10,642 bases of DNA from positions 1-10,642 of the forward strand of contig JAUZPS010000121.1 of the NCBI GenBank assembly GCA_030705945.1, written 5' to 3'. The DNA comes from Bacillota bacterium (lineage in GTDB: Bacteria > Bacillota > Clostridia > Acetivibrionales > DSM-2933). Shown here in pieces: positions 1-7,209 of the stretch. Position 1 is the stretch's first letter, and each line of letters opens with the position of its first letter. Under the pieces are notes generated by a model, which worked only from the letters and a program-made list of their open reading frames with translations, made no database searches and was not told where the DNA came from. The position numbers were made by a program, and so were the translations under genes.

Positions 1-2043
1 AAAATTCGCGCCCTTTCCAGGTTCGCTGCTGCAGACAATCGTTCCTCCAAGCTTTTGATAAACTATATTGTATACAAGATGAAGTCCTAGGCCTGTTCCG
101 CCTTTGCCTCTCTTAGTAGTAAAGAAGGGGTCGAAAATTTTTGATAAAGTATCCTTCTCCATGCCTTTACCGTCATCTTTAAAATCTAAAACAAGCTTAT
201 GGTTATCCTTATAGTATGTATTAATTACTATAGATCCTTTATCATCTGGCTCGAAAGCATGTAATAGCGAGTTCATTATTAGATTTGTAATTATCTGCGA
301 AATAGATCCTGCATAAGCTTTTATCTGAATATCTTCCGCGCAATTTATCTGAACACCTATTTTTCTATTTTTTAAGGAGGGAGTTAGGCTCAAAATTATT
401 TCATTGAGATATTGCTTTACATTTAACTCTCTTTTTTCTTCATGGGTCTGATCCACTGCAACCTGCTTGAAACTTTTGATTAACTCTGAAGCTCTATATA
501 AATTTTTAAGTAAAATCTCCGTTGTCTCAACAATTGTCAAGGAGAATGCATTTAAATCACTTCTTCTAAGCGTTTTACTTTGGAGTACCTTAATAAATTC
601 TTCAGTCTTTTGCATTAAGTGGGAAGAAGCTGTAACGCTGATACCTATAGGGGTGTTGATTTCGTGTGAAATACCTGCTACGAGGCTTCCAAGGGAGGCC
701 ATTTTTTCTGATTGAACAAGCTGCGCTTGAGCAGTTTGCAAAGTGTTAAGAGTTTCAATAAGTTCGCTCTGGTTTTTCTTTATGGACTTAATGTTTTCCT
801 TCTCAAGTTCCTGTATCTTATTAAAAGCTATAACCAAATCCTTTATTTCATCATTGGATGTAACTTCAAGACTTTTATTTAAACACGCCTCTCCTCCCTC
901 CGCAATATCAGAAAGACCTTTAGCCACAGTTAGGACAGCTGTAGAAACATTCAGTGAAATTGCGAGAGAAATTATAATACCTATGAGCGCGCAAATTACC
1001 CATACCAATATTGTAAAGCGTATTGTATTGTTTGCTTCGCGGAAAAGATATGAATTATCCAATACATTAACTAGTTTCCAGTTTTTATTCATATTGACTT
1101 CGGTTACACTTACATAAGAATTTACATTATTGAACGAAGAATTAAAGCCTACCAAATTACTTCCAGCATTTCTTATTTTTTCGATTGAATCATTGTCTTT
1201 AAAGTAGCTGTCTATTTTTTTACCAACTTCATTTTCGGTTTTGTGGGATACAACATATCCCTCATCATCTATAATAAATGATACATCATTTTTACTTCCT
1301 TTACCTGCGCCCTTTGAATTGCATAGATCGTTAAGGGTATATGATTTAAGTTCCATAACTAGCACAATTGTGCTTGTAGTATCAATATTATTGAGGCTCC
1401 TGCATATTACAATACGTGTCAGCCTTTTGTTAAAGTTTTCTAGCCACTCTTTCGGAGATATCCATACAGGTGACCCGTTTGCAGAAACAATCTTTTTCAA
1501 TATGGTTTTTTCATAACCCTTAGTATCAAAAAAGCTAGCTGGAGATATTTCCTGTGGAAATACTCCAAAGCTTAATCCTCCGGAGGTACAGATTCCAAGT
1601 GTGCTTATTTCAGAGCCTTTAAGTGATAAAAAGTCCGAGAAGCTTGATTCTAAAAGGTCTAGACTTTGCCTTTTTTGTATATTTCCGTCCTTTAGGTTAA
1701 TAGCTTTCCATAATGCGTCCTGAACCTTTGGATCAATTATGAATTGCGTCATTAAATCATCATAATATTTGGTAGCAAAATTTATATTTTCGGCAATTTG
1801 ATTGACAACCTGTTGCGAATTGCTAACAGAGAGTTTAGTTATTGTGGATTTTGTTTTTATGTAGGAAGTAGTGCTGATTATAATAAGAGGTATTATTGAC
1901 AGTATCAAAAATGATGCCATTATCCTTGATTTTAAGCTGAACATATTGAGAAAGCTGAAGCTCCTAAGAAGAAGCTCAGATAACTTTTTTTTGAGAATAA
2001 ACTTTTCCGAATGCTTTTTTTGAGGAATTACATTATTAAACAT
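1..2043 (-). CDS. Cache-HAMP sensor histidine kinase, C-terminus cut by window edge
   Basis: This membrane two-component kinase should autophosphorylate on His and pass the phosphate to a response regulator not seen here. My reverse-strand translation gives 681 codons without a stop up to base 1. In order it has a Lys-rich cytoplasmic leader (1-40), TM1 (about 41-61), an extracellular dCache-like sensor (about 62-335, with FIIDDEGYVVSH at 256-267 typical of Cache), TM2 (about 343-363), HAMP (about 361-415, with SNDEI), a HisKA H-box LVAGISHEINTP with phospho-acceptor His460, an N-box (NLIMNSLLHAF, Asn587/Asn591), a G1 box DDGKGM (623-628), an F-box FDPFF (637-641) and a G2 box GGTGLGL (648-654). 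It ends in GTIVCSSEPGKGANF, so probably only 5-15 residues are missing. The ATG at 2043 is preceded by GGTGAG at 4 nt. Met34 (codon at 1942-1944) is an alternative start next to TM1, but its AGGAG lies 16 nt away. The HAMP Pro is Ala. The gene is transcribed away from the operon on its right. The signal it senses is unknown. Confidence 0.95.
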   Translation of the reverse strand, partial: MFNNVIPQKKHSEKFILKKKLSELLLRSFSFLNMFSLKSRIMASFLILSIIPLIIISTTSYIKTKSTITKLSVSNSQQVVNQIAENINFATKYYDDLMTQFIIDPKVQDALWKAINLKDGNIQKRQSLDLLESSFSDFLSLKGSEISTLGICTSGGLSFGVFPQEISPASFFDTKGYEKTILKKIVSANGSPVWISPKEWLENFNKRLTRIVICRSLNNIDTTSTIVLVMELKSYTLNDLCNSKGAGKGSKNDVSFIIDDEGYVVSHKTENEVGKKIDSYFKDNDSIEKIRNAGSNLVGFNSSFNNVNSYVSVTEVNMNKNWKLVNVLDNSYLFREANNTIRFTILVWVICALIGIIISLAISLNVSTAVLTVAKGLSDIAEGGEACLNKSLEVTSNDEIKDLVIAFNKIQELEKENIKSIKKNQSELIETLNTLQTAQAQLVQSEKMASLGSLVAGISHEINTPIGISVTASSHLMQKTEEFIKVLQSKTLRRSDLNAFSLTIVETTEILLKNLYRASELIKSFKQVAVDQTHEEKRELNVKQYLNEIILSLTPSLKNRKIGVQINCAEDIQIKAYAGSISQIITNLIMNSLLHAFEPDDKGSIVINTYYKDNHKLVLDFKDDGKGMEKDTLSKIFDPFFTTKRGKGGTGLGLHLVYNIVYQKLGGTIVCSSEPGKGANF

Positions 2044-2094
2044 TATTCTCACCAAATTTCATTAGGCAGTATCAGAAAAAACTTAGCAACCAGT

Positions 2095-2159
2095 CGTTTC
2101 AAAAACTTGATATAATTAGTTTTCATCATACAAAACTTGAACAAGGAATTTTTGAAACG
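2095..2159. repeat. 11-bp perfect inverted repeat enclosing direct repeats
   Basis: CGTTTCAAAAA (2095-2105) is exactly complementary in inverted orientation to TTTTTGAAACG (2149-2159), around a 43-nt spacer. Inside the spacer a second inverted pair, AGTTTT (2118-2123) and AAAACT (2132-2137), could form a nested hairpin. AAAACTTGA is directly repeated at 2102-2110 and 2132-2140, with starts 30 bp apart, about three helical turns. The element lies 52-116 bp upstream of the kinase start codon. It could be an operator pair or a structured 5' leader for the kinase. There is no T-tract, so it is not a normal terminator. Confidence 0.6.
2108..2116 (+). promoter_or_regulatory. Possible extended -10 element (TGATATAAT)
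   Basis: A perfect TATAAT at 2111-2116 is preceded by TG one base upstream, which fits an extended -10 for the housekeeping sigma factor. The -35 region at the usual 17-bp spacing (2088-2093, AACCAG) does not match TTGACA. If used, it would give the operon a leader of about 400 nt. It sits inside the inverted-repeat element at 2095-2159, so a protein bound there could occlude it. Such AT-rich matches arise by chance. Confidence 0.25.
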
Positions 2160-2317
2160 TCCTTATTTAATTCAATTATTACGGTAAGAAAACCCCCAGA
2201 TGCAGCATAGAAGATAGTAATAGAGATATTAGCTATATCGACAAATTTCAATGATAATATTATATTAAAATCAATTAATCTTTTATAATGCTGCCAAAAA
2301 ATCTTAAAAAAACTTGC

Positions 2318-2345
2318 TAATTAAAGTTAAGAAAAGCGCCGATTA
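2318..2345 (+). promoter_or_regulatory. Candidate sigma-D (sigma 28) type promoter for the fapA operon
   Basis: GCCGATTA at 2338-2345 matches seven of eight bases of the Bacillus/Clostridium sigma-D -10 consensus GCCGATAT, which drives flagellar and motility genes. The -35 match is ambiguous. TAAA at 2322-2325 is only 12 nt upstream, shorter than the usual 14-16, while TAAT at 2318-2321 has a 16-nt spacer. A start near 2352 would give a leader of about 170 nt ahead of fapA. A link to motility would suit a FapA-family gene, but this is a reading by eye. Confidence 0.35.
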
Positions 2346-2354
2346 TTTATTAGT

Positions 2355-2371
2355 ATAGATGCTACATCTAT
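2355..2371. repeat. 7-bp hairpin/palindrome ATAGATG-CTA-CATCTAT
   Basis: ATAGATG (2355-2361) and CATCTAT (2365-2371) are perfectly complementary across a 3-nt loop. It lies just downstream of the candidate GCCGATTA promoter, where the transcript or an operator would begin. It could be an operator half-site pair or the first stem of the fapA leader. No family is recognised. Confidence 0.5.
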
Positions 2372-2375
2372 TAGG

Positions 2376-2407
2376 TTTTAGCAGATTTTTTAGGGATGCT
2401 AAAAAAT
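2376..2407 (+). repeat. Mutually exclusive hairpins in the fapA leader
   Basis: Segment C (2397-2407, TGCTAAAAAAT) can pair with either of two upstream segments. With TTTTAGCA (2376-2383) it makes an 8-bp stem with a 13-nt loop. With ATTTTTTAG (2385-2393) it makes a 9-bp stem with a 5-nt loop (2394-2398). The two pairings share bases 2399-2404 and cannot both form. Switch-like leaders look like this, but the stems are AU-rich, no T-tract follows, and no known riboswitch motif is visible. Confidence 0.4.
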
Positions 2408-2428
2408 AACTTCCGATAAAATTTTCGC

Positions 2429-2455
2429 TAACGTGTTTACTTAACTCGTTAACAC
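2429..2455. repeat. Overlapping small inverted repeats upstream of fapA
   Basis: TAACG (2429-2433) pairs with CGTTA (2447-2451), GTGTT (2433-2437) pairs with AACAC (2451-2455), and TTAAC-TC-GTTAA (2441-2452) is itself a compact palindrome. These overlapping dyads lie 70-96 bp ahead of the fapA start. They could be an operator or leader structure. Each arm is only 5 bp, so chance is a fair explanation. Confidence 0.3.
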
Positions 2456-2512
2456 ATGGTCAGAATCGTAAGCAATTTTTCAATTATTCTTTATTAAAGC
2501 TCACACAGGGAT

Positions 2513-2520
2513 AGGGGGGA
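2513..2520 (+). promoter_or_regulatory. fapA: Ribosome binding site of fapA (AGGGGGGA)
   Basis: A run of six G flanked by A lies 4 nt before the ATG at 2525. It pairs with the CCUCC of 16S rRNA only through G-rich register shifts, and the homopolymer form is unusual. It supports the chosen start. Confidence 0.75.
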
Positions 2521-2524
2521 TTCG

Positions 2525-4111
2525 ATGGAAGAAGAAGTAATATACTCAGACGAATATATTAAGATAACAAAAGTTAATGAAGAATATTTCATTGAATCAT
2601 TCTCTAAAGGTATGTCAATGGAAACTTTCAATCAAATAATAGCAAAGTGCTCACAGATTCAGCTTACCAGTTTTTTGGCTGTTAAAAACGCTGTTCTTTA
2701 TGCCCCTACCAAGAAAGCTAAATTTGGAGAAGGCAAAGAGAGGGTATTTATTGAAATATCCAATGATGGGCTTAAGGCGTTTTTTATATTGAATGTTTCT
2801 GATAGTGAAGTAAATAATGGTAAAAATATTGAGCTAATAAAAGAGATTATGAAAAAATTGGGCGAAAAAGGCGTTGTATATGGCATAAAGCAGGATATCC
2901 TTTTGGATAAGCTTCCGAATCATACAAAAGTATTGATTGCGGAAGGAATACCTCCAGTAAATGGGGAAGACTCTGTTATAAAAATGTATGAACTAAAAGA
3001 ACCAAAACCGGACATAAAGGATGATGGCAAGGTTAATCATTATGAACTCAACCTCATTGACAGAGTTAGCGCGGGAGATTGGCTTGGAGAGAGAAAAGAC
3101 CCTACCAGCGGGATTCCGGGAAAATCTGTAAGAGGGACATTAATTCTTGCTATGCCGGGAAAAAGATATCCGCTGTTCTATGATAAAAATTCTGTAAAAG
3201 AACAATATGAAAACGGAGTTACAACGTTAATAGCTTTAAGAAGCGGCGCTGTTAACTATATTGGGGATAAAATAAGCGTATCAAACCACCTCGAAATTCC
3301 TGAGAATGTTGATTTTAAGACTGGAAATATAGATTTTGACGGGTTTTTGACTGTTAAAGGGTCTATTGAAGATAATTTTACCGTATCGGCTGAAAAGGAT
3401 ATAGAGGTTTTAGGCGTCTATGGAGTGGGCAGTATTAAGGAAATTGTAAGCCGAGAGGGCAGTGTCTATATAAAAGGCGGAGTGGCAGGAAAGAACAAAG
3501 CGGTAATAAGGTCTAAAAGGGATATATACACTAAATTTGTATCAGACGCTGTAATTATTTGCGAGGGAAGAGTACATATAGGTTTTTACTGTCTTAATAG
3601 CACAATAATAGCTAAAGAGGTAATTTTAGACTCGCCTAAAGGCCAGATTATCGGGGGTAATATCCAAGCGGATATTAAAGTTGTTGCTACGGTAATCGGC
3701 GCGTCCAGCGAGATAAGAACTCATATTACTATTAATGGTTTCAACCGAACAGCGCTGAAAGATAATTTTGAGAGCTTATCAAAGAAGATAGAAGAATTAA
3801 AAAATGAGATGATAAAAGCCAAGCAGGAAATGTCAATTTATCCGACCTCATCTCTAGACAGCGCGCAGATGATTGCATATGAAAAAATCAAGGAAAACTA
3901 TTTTGATGTGAAAAACCAGTTAAAATATTTTGAAGATGAGAAAAGAACATACGCTAATTATTTAAGAACAAAAGGCGAAGGTGAAGTTACAATTTTAAAA
4001 AAGGCATTTCCCAATACAGTGATTGAAATTAAAAAGAATGTACGGGAGATAAATCAAGTTATATTAAATACCACTTTCTATTATCAAAACGATGATATTA
4101 ATGAACTGTAA
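2525..4111 (+). CDS. fapA: FapA family protein (DUF342), polymer-forming scaffold
   Basis: This 528-residue soluble protein has no signal peptide or membrane segment. It shows FapA/DUF342 hallmarks: AEGIPPVNGED at 139-149, then a V..GD.L......GIPG..V.G stretch (181-204, with PGK at 211-213), followed by right-handed beta-helix-like sequence (about 235-405) rich in short strands and Gly such as VYIKGGV and QIIGGNIQADI. A charged coiled coil covers about 411-480, and the family's C-terminal V.I...V sequence ends the protein. FapA is named for flagellar assembly: the Vibrio homologue has been linked to flagellation and signalling through the PTS protein EIIA-Glc. In Clostridia the role is not settled, and bactofilin-like scaffolding is plausible. 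The first ~50 residues resemble no domain I can name. It is the first gene of the operon, with a 21-bp gap to the next gene. Family assignment is firm; the cellular role is not. Confidence 0.9.
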   Translation: MEEEVIYSDEYIKITKVNEEYFIESFSKGMSMETFNQIIAKCSQIQLTSFLAVKNAVLYAPTKKAKFGEGKERVFIEISNDGLKAFFILNVSDSEVNNGKNIELIKEIMKKLGEKGVVYGIKQDILLDKLPNHTKVLIAEGIPPVNGEDSVIKMYELKEPKPDIKDDGKVNHYELNLIDRVSAGDWLGERKDPTSGIPGKSVRGTLILAMPGKRYPLFYDKNSVKEQYENGVTTLIALRSGAVNYIGDKISVSNHLEIPENVDFKTGNIDFDGFLTVKGSIEDNFTVSAEKDIEVLGVYGVGSIKEIVSREGSVYIKGGVAGKNKAVIRSKRDIYTKFVSDAVIICEGRVHIGFYCLNSTIIAKEVILDSPKGQIIGGNIQADIKVVATVIGASSEIRTHITINGFNRTALKDNFESLSKKIEELKNEMIKAKQEMSIYPTSSLDSAQMIAYEKIKENYFDVKNQLKYFEDEKRTYANYLRTKGEGEVTILKKAFPNTVIEIKKNVREINQVILNTTFYYQNDDINEL

Positions 4112-4116
4112 AATAT

Positions 4117-4123
4117 GGGGGGG
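4117..4123 (+). promoter_or_regulatory. Ribosome binding site of the GAF gene (seven G)
   Basis: GGGGGGG ends 9 nt before the ATG at 4133 and is the only Shine-Dalgarno-like sequence in the 21-bp gap after fapA. As a 7-base homopolymer it could slip during replication, and length changes would alter spacing to the start codon. Confidence 0.65.
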
Positions 4124-4132
4124 CCAAAATAA

Positions 4133-6067
4133 ATGGATTATGAACAGATTTTAAGCAGAATTGAAGAAGAAAATAAACAACGTTTTCTTTCAACTAAAAT
4201 ATTCAGATATTCCGGTATAATTAAGGCTATAGAGTTTTTTTCCCAGAAGCTTAGCTTTGATCAGATTGTTGAAGCGGCTTTTGACTTTACAAATGAACTT
4301 TTAACAGTTGAACGTTCAGCAATATTTGCTATTTCGGGAAATAGCTTTGTCTTAAAGAATATCAAAGGTGAAGGAAATGAAATTACCAAGATAGATAATA
4401 CGCCTGAACTTCAGAATTTGCCTAAGTATTATGGGTATCTTCTTTATGATGATAAACTTAGTAAGTACTTTGATGAAACAATACTTAAGGTTTATAATGT
4501 AGCAATGGTCATACCGCTTATAATTGATGACATGCTATTTGGGTTTATATTTGTATCAAATAAGACAATGGGACAATTAGAAAGTGAAGATTATAGCATT
4601 TCTGAAGCGCTGATGAAGCTTTTTAACAACGCGCTTGAAAACTATAAGAGATTTGAGGACCTCCAGGATATGAACAGAGAACTAGATGAAAAGGTGTTCA
4701 ATCTTTTTGCTATAAACCAGTCTTCGAAGGCGCTTCTTAGTGAATTGAACCTTAATTCACTCTACAATCTTTCTATTGACGTATTTTCCGAATTGACCCA
4801 GAGCTCCATTACCGGCTTTGTTCTTTATGACGAACTCAGTGAGGATTACAAGCTTAAAGCTTTTAAGGATATATATTTTAAAGAGGCTGACATTATAATA
4901 GGCTTGAATTCCAATGAAAAAGCTTCTATTGATTTGGGCAGGGTTATATTAAATATGGAAGACAACGCTGATATAGACTATTTTAATAGCCTGTTTATTG
5001 AAGGCCTTTGCGCAATTAAATTTTTAAGAAGCAAGTATCTGGTGTTGATTCTCAAATACAATAAGGTTTTAGGTTTTGTCTCGTTAGGTCCTACAACAAC
5101 TGGGACGCCTTATAAAAAGAGTATATTTGAGCTTACGGAAAGTTTGGCTTCTGCTGCGTATATTGCGCTATCAAACGCTCAACTCTTTAAAAAGGTCAAT
5201 GATCAGAAAAAGCTTTTGGAGAATAAGCTTGCTGATCTTATTTCATTAAACAGACTCATGAAGAATATCAATAGCGCGGTGGATATTAATACTTTATTCG
5301 ATTTAACACTAAAAACTCTCAGTGTGTCCTTTAATGTTGAAAAGGTAATTTTAACTTTATATGATGAGGGTAAGAAAGTATTTAAAATTCAAAAATCATT
5401 AAATGTAAAAACAAGCAAAAAAGAGATTAAGCCAAACAGATACTGGAAAAAAGTGTTTGAGGGCGATACTATTTATGAAGCGCAAGAAATTGCGACAGCA
5501 AAGTATATTAATAAGGCCATGATGGATGAACTTGGCAAATGCTCGGGCATTCTTATAATACCGATCTTCCTTGAAAAATTGGAAATCGAAATACTTGGCG
5601 CGCTAATTGTTTTTAAATACAAGGATTCGCTTATTTGCGACGATGAGTATATGCTTACTTTAGAAACTGTTACAGGGCACATTGCTCCAGTTATTTCTTG
5701 CCTTAAAAATACTGAAAAGTTAAAAAAGATAACCCAGCCAGATTTCAATTTAATGCTTAAAATGGATCTTGAAATGGAAATACTTGAAGCGCAAAATCTT
5801 TTTATAGATCTCAATGTAATTTATTTTAAAGATAAAAATTTTACATCCCTATTTGAAAATAACAAAATTATTGATAAAATAAAAGAAAAATTCAGTAAAG
5901 TTTATCCTGTTACAAACAACGACATATTTATTATAACAAATGATTCATGGGACGATATAAACGAGAAAATATCTCAGCTTAAGGCTACCTCCGCTGTAGA
6001 AACTCAGATATTTACTTTTGGGAAACATTTTAAGAGTTATAAACAATTTATAGGGTGTATTGAATGA
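4133..6067 (+). CDS. Triple-GAF domain cytoplasmic sensor/scaffold protein
   Basis: This 644-residue protein has no membrane segment. It shows three successive GAF-like units: about 42-172 (LSFDQIVEAAFDFTNELL...ERSAIFAI, VIPLIIDDMLFGFIFVSN), about 200-350 (LNLNSLYNLSIDVFSELTQ, LGFVSLGP) and about 384-525 (DINTLFDLTLKTLSVSFNVEKVILTLYDE, IIPIFLEKLEIEILGALIVFK). Charged helical linkers at about 172-192 and 350-380 are typical of dimeric signalling rods. GAF domains bind small ligands such as cyclic nucleotides or mediate dimerisation; no ligand can be named here. Residues 535-644 form an unassigned output-like region whose strand/helix order recalls a degenerate GGDEF fold. No kinase, cyclase or phosphodiesterase motif is visible. 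Its stop overlaps the start of the nuclease gene by 4 bp, so it is probably translated together with the YhaO/YhaN pair. Confidence 0.85.
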   Translation: MDYEQILSRIEEENKQRFLSTKIFRYSGIIKAIEFFSQKLSFDQIVEAAFDFTNELLTVERSAIFAISGNSFVLKNIKGEGNEITKIDNTPELQNLPKYYGYLLYDDKLSKYFDETILKVYNVAMVIPLIIDDMLFGFIFVSNKTMGQLESEDYSISEALMKLFNNALENYKRFEDLQDMNRELDEKVFNLFAINQSSKALLSELNLNSLYNLSIDVFSELTQSSITGFVLYDELSEDYKLKAFKDIYFKEADIIIGLNSNEKASIDLGRVILNMEDNADIDYFNSLFIEGLCAIKFLRSKYLVLILKYNKVLGFVSLGPTTTGTPYKKSIFELTESLASAAYIALSNAQLFKKVNDQKKLLENKLADLISLNRLMKNINSAVDINTLFDLTLKTLSVSFNVEKVILTLYDEGKKVFKIQKSLNVKTSKKEIKPNRYWKKVFEGDTIYEAQEIATAKYINKAMMDELGKCSGILIIPIFLEKLEIEILGALIVFKYKDSLICDDEYMLTLETVTGHIAPVISCLKNTEKLKKITQPDFNLMLKMDLEMEILEAQNLFIDLNVIYFKDKNFTSLFENNKIIDKIKEKFSKVYPVTNNDIFIITNDSWDDINEKISQLKATSAVETQIFTFGKHFKSYKQFIGCIE

Positions 6068-7209
6068 ATAAACTTAAATTTCTGCATTGCTCGGACTTAC
6101 ATCTTGACATGCCTTTTGCATCGCTTGGAAATGACAAAAACAGGTCAACTCAAAGAAGACAGGATTTGAAAGATGTTTTGTACGACATAATACAAATTGC
6201 AAAAAATGAAAAAGTTCACATATTGATTATCTGTGGTGATTTATATGAGCATAATTACATAAGAAGATCCACTATAAACCATGTTAATGAGCTTTTTAAA
6301 AGCATACCTCAAACTAAAATTGTCATGATTCCGGGAAATCATGATCCATATGCAGTTAATTCATACTATGCAAACTACTCTTGGGCTGATAATGTCTTTA
6401 TCTTATCGTCTCAAAATAGTTTTTTTTATTTTGAAGAGTTAAGCGCCTGTGTATGGGGGATGGGGTTTTTAAACAGCAACAGAGCTGAACTGACTATCCC
6501 GGAATTTAACCTTGACGAAAGTTTGTTTAATATCATGCTTCTTCATGGAACAGTAGATATGAACTTTGGAAAGACTGTTTTAAATCCGGTATCGAGTATT
6601 GCCCTGGCAGCTACGAAAATGGATTATGTAGCGTTAGGGCATTTTCATAACAGGCTGGAGGATTTAGGGAATTACGGCAGGATTTTTAATCCGGGAAGTC
6701 CTGAGCCATTAGGCTTTGACGAAGAAAATGAGCATGGAGTTTTTTTATGCGCTTTAGATAGAACAAACCATTCCGATTCGTCAAAACAATTACATTATGA
6801 GTTTATTAGGACTAATAAAAAAACTTATTACAACTTAGGACTAGATATTACGGGACTTAACACCGATGAACAAATTATTTTAAAGATAAGTGGATTGTTA
6901 AAAGGAATGCATGAGGAGAGCCTTGTCTCAATAACCTTAAAAGGCTTTATAGAAAACAGCTTTTCAATTAATGCCACGCATATTGAAGAATGCTTCAATG
7001 ATAAAATATTTTTTCTGAAATTATGCGATAACACTTCGCCGTTCTACGATATTGAAGAAATAGTTGAGGAGTTGGGATTAAGGGGCTTGTTTGTAAGAAA
7101 AATGCTTGATAAGATTGAGTCGGAAGAGGACATGTTGTTAAAAGACAAGCTTAGAAGATCATTGTATTTTGGACTAAAAGCTTTAGAGAAAGGCGAAATT
7201 GACTTATGA
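6064..7209 (+). CDS. yhaO: YhaO-like metallophosphoesterase, SbcD/Mre11 family nuclease subunit
   Basis: This 381-residue calcineurin-type phosphoesterase carries every metal-binding motif: CSDLHLD (Asp11, His13), CGDLYEHN (Asp59), GNHD (91-94, Asn92 and His93), LLHGTVD (His161) and GHFH (192-195). The NPGSPEPLGFDE stretch at 209-220 is typical of the YhaO/SbcD branch. Two Mn ions are expected at the active site, giving DNA exonuclease/endonuclease activity with an SMC-like ATPase partner, which is encoded next. The C-terminal part (about 245-381) should be the capping and partner-binding region. The ATG at 6064 overlaps the previous stop as ATGA and is preceded by AGGGTG 6 nt upstream. B. 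subtilis YhaO is of similar length, from memory. Nuclease activity is inferred from the family, and the catalytic set looks complete. Confidence 0.9.
   Translation: MNKLKFLHCSDLHLDMPFASLGNDKNRSTQRRQDLKDVLYDIIQIAKNEKVHILIICGDLYEHNYIRRSTINHVNELFKSIPQTKIVMIPGNHDPYAVNSYYANYSWADNVFILSSQNSFFYFEELSACVWGMGFLNSNRAELTIPEFNLDESLFNIMLLHGTVDMNFGKTVLNPVSSIALAATKMDYVALGHFHNRLEDLGNYGRIFNPGSPEPLGFDEENEHGVFLCALDRTNHSDSSKQLHYEFIRTNKKTYYNLGLDITGLNTDEQIILKISGLLKGMHEESLVSITLKGFIENSFSINATHIEECFNDKIFFLKLCDNTSPFYDIEEIVEELGLRGLFVRKMLDKIESEEDMLLKDKLRRSLYFGLKALEKGEIDL

Larger units (their letters stand above)
2044..2524. other. Divergent intergenic regulatory region
   Basis: These 481 bp separate the leftward kinase from the rightward operon and should carry both promoters. 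The region is very AT-rich and has no convincing ORF. From left to right I see the kinase ribosome binding site, an 11-bp inverted repeat (2095-2105/2149-2159), AAAACTTGA direct repeats, a TATAAT at 2111-2116, a sigma-D-like GCCGATTA element at 2338-2345, several hairpins between 2355 and 2455, and the G-rich ribosome binding site of fapA. I see nothing recognisable between about 2160 and 2310. I recognise no known riboswitch class. Confidence 0.7.

Noticed and set aside
467..1516. Three plus-strand ORFs (467-715, 743-1117, 1241-1516) antisense to the kinase
   Set aside because: They lie opposite a continuous reading frame with all histidine kinase motifs and show no domain or ribosome binding site of their own.
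2284..2289. TATAAT as a housekeeping promoter
   Set aside because: The -35 position (2261-2266) reads TATATT, there is no TG extension, and such matches are expected by chance in this AT-rich stretch.
2385..2407. Hairpin ATTTTTTAG-GGATG-CTAAAAAAT as a rho-independent terminator
   Set aside because: The stem is almost entirely A-T and no T-tract follows on either strand, so stable termination is not expected.
2456..2497. Short ORF starting at the ATG in AACACATGG
   Set aside because: It encodes only 13 residues and has no ribosome binding site.
2160..2524. A c-di-GMP or other known riboswitch ahead of fapA
   Set aside because: I looked for conserved core motifs, such as the GEMM pattern, because of the GAF and possible GGDEF context, and saw none.
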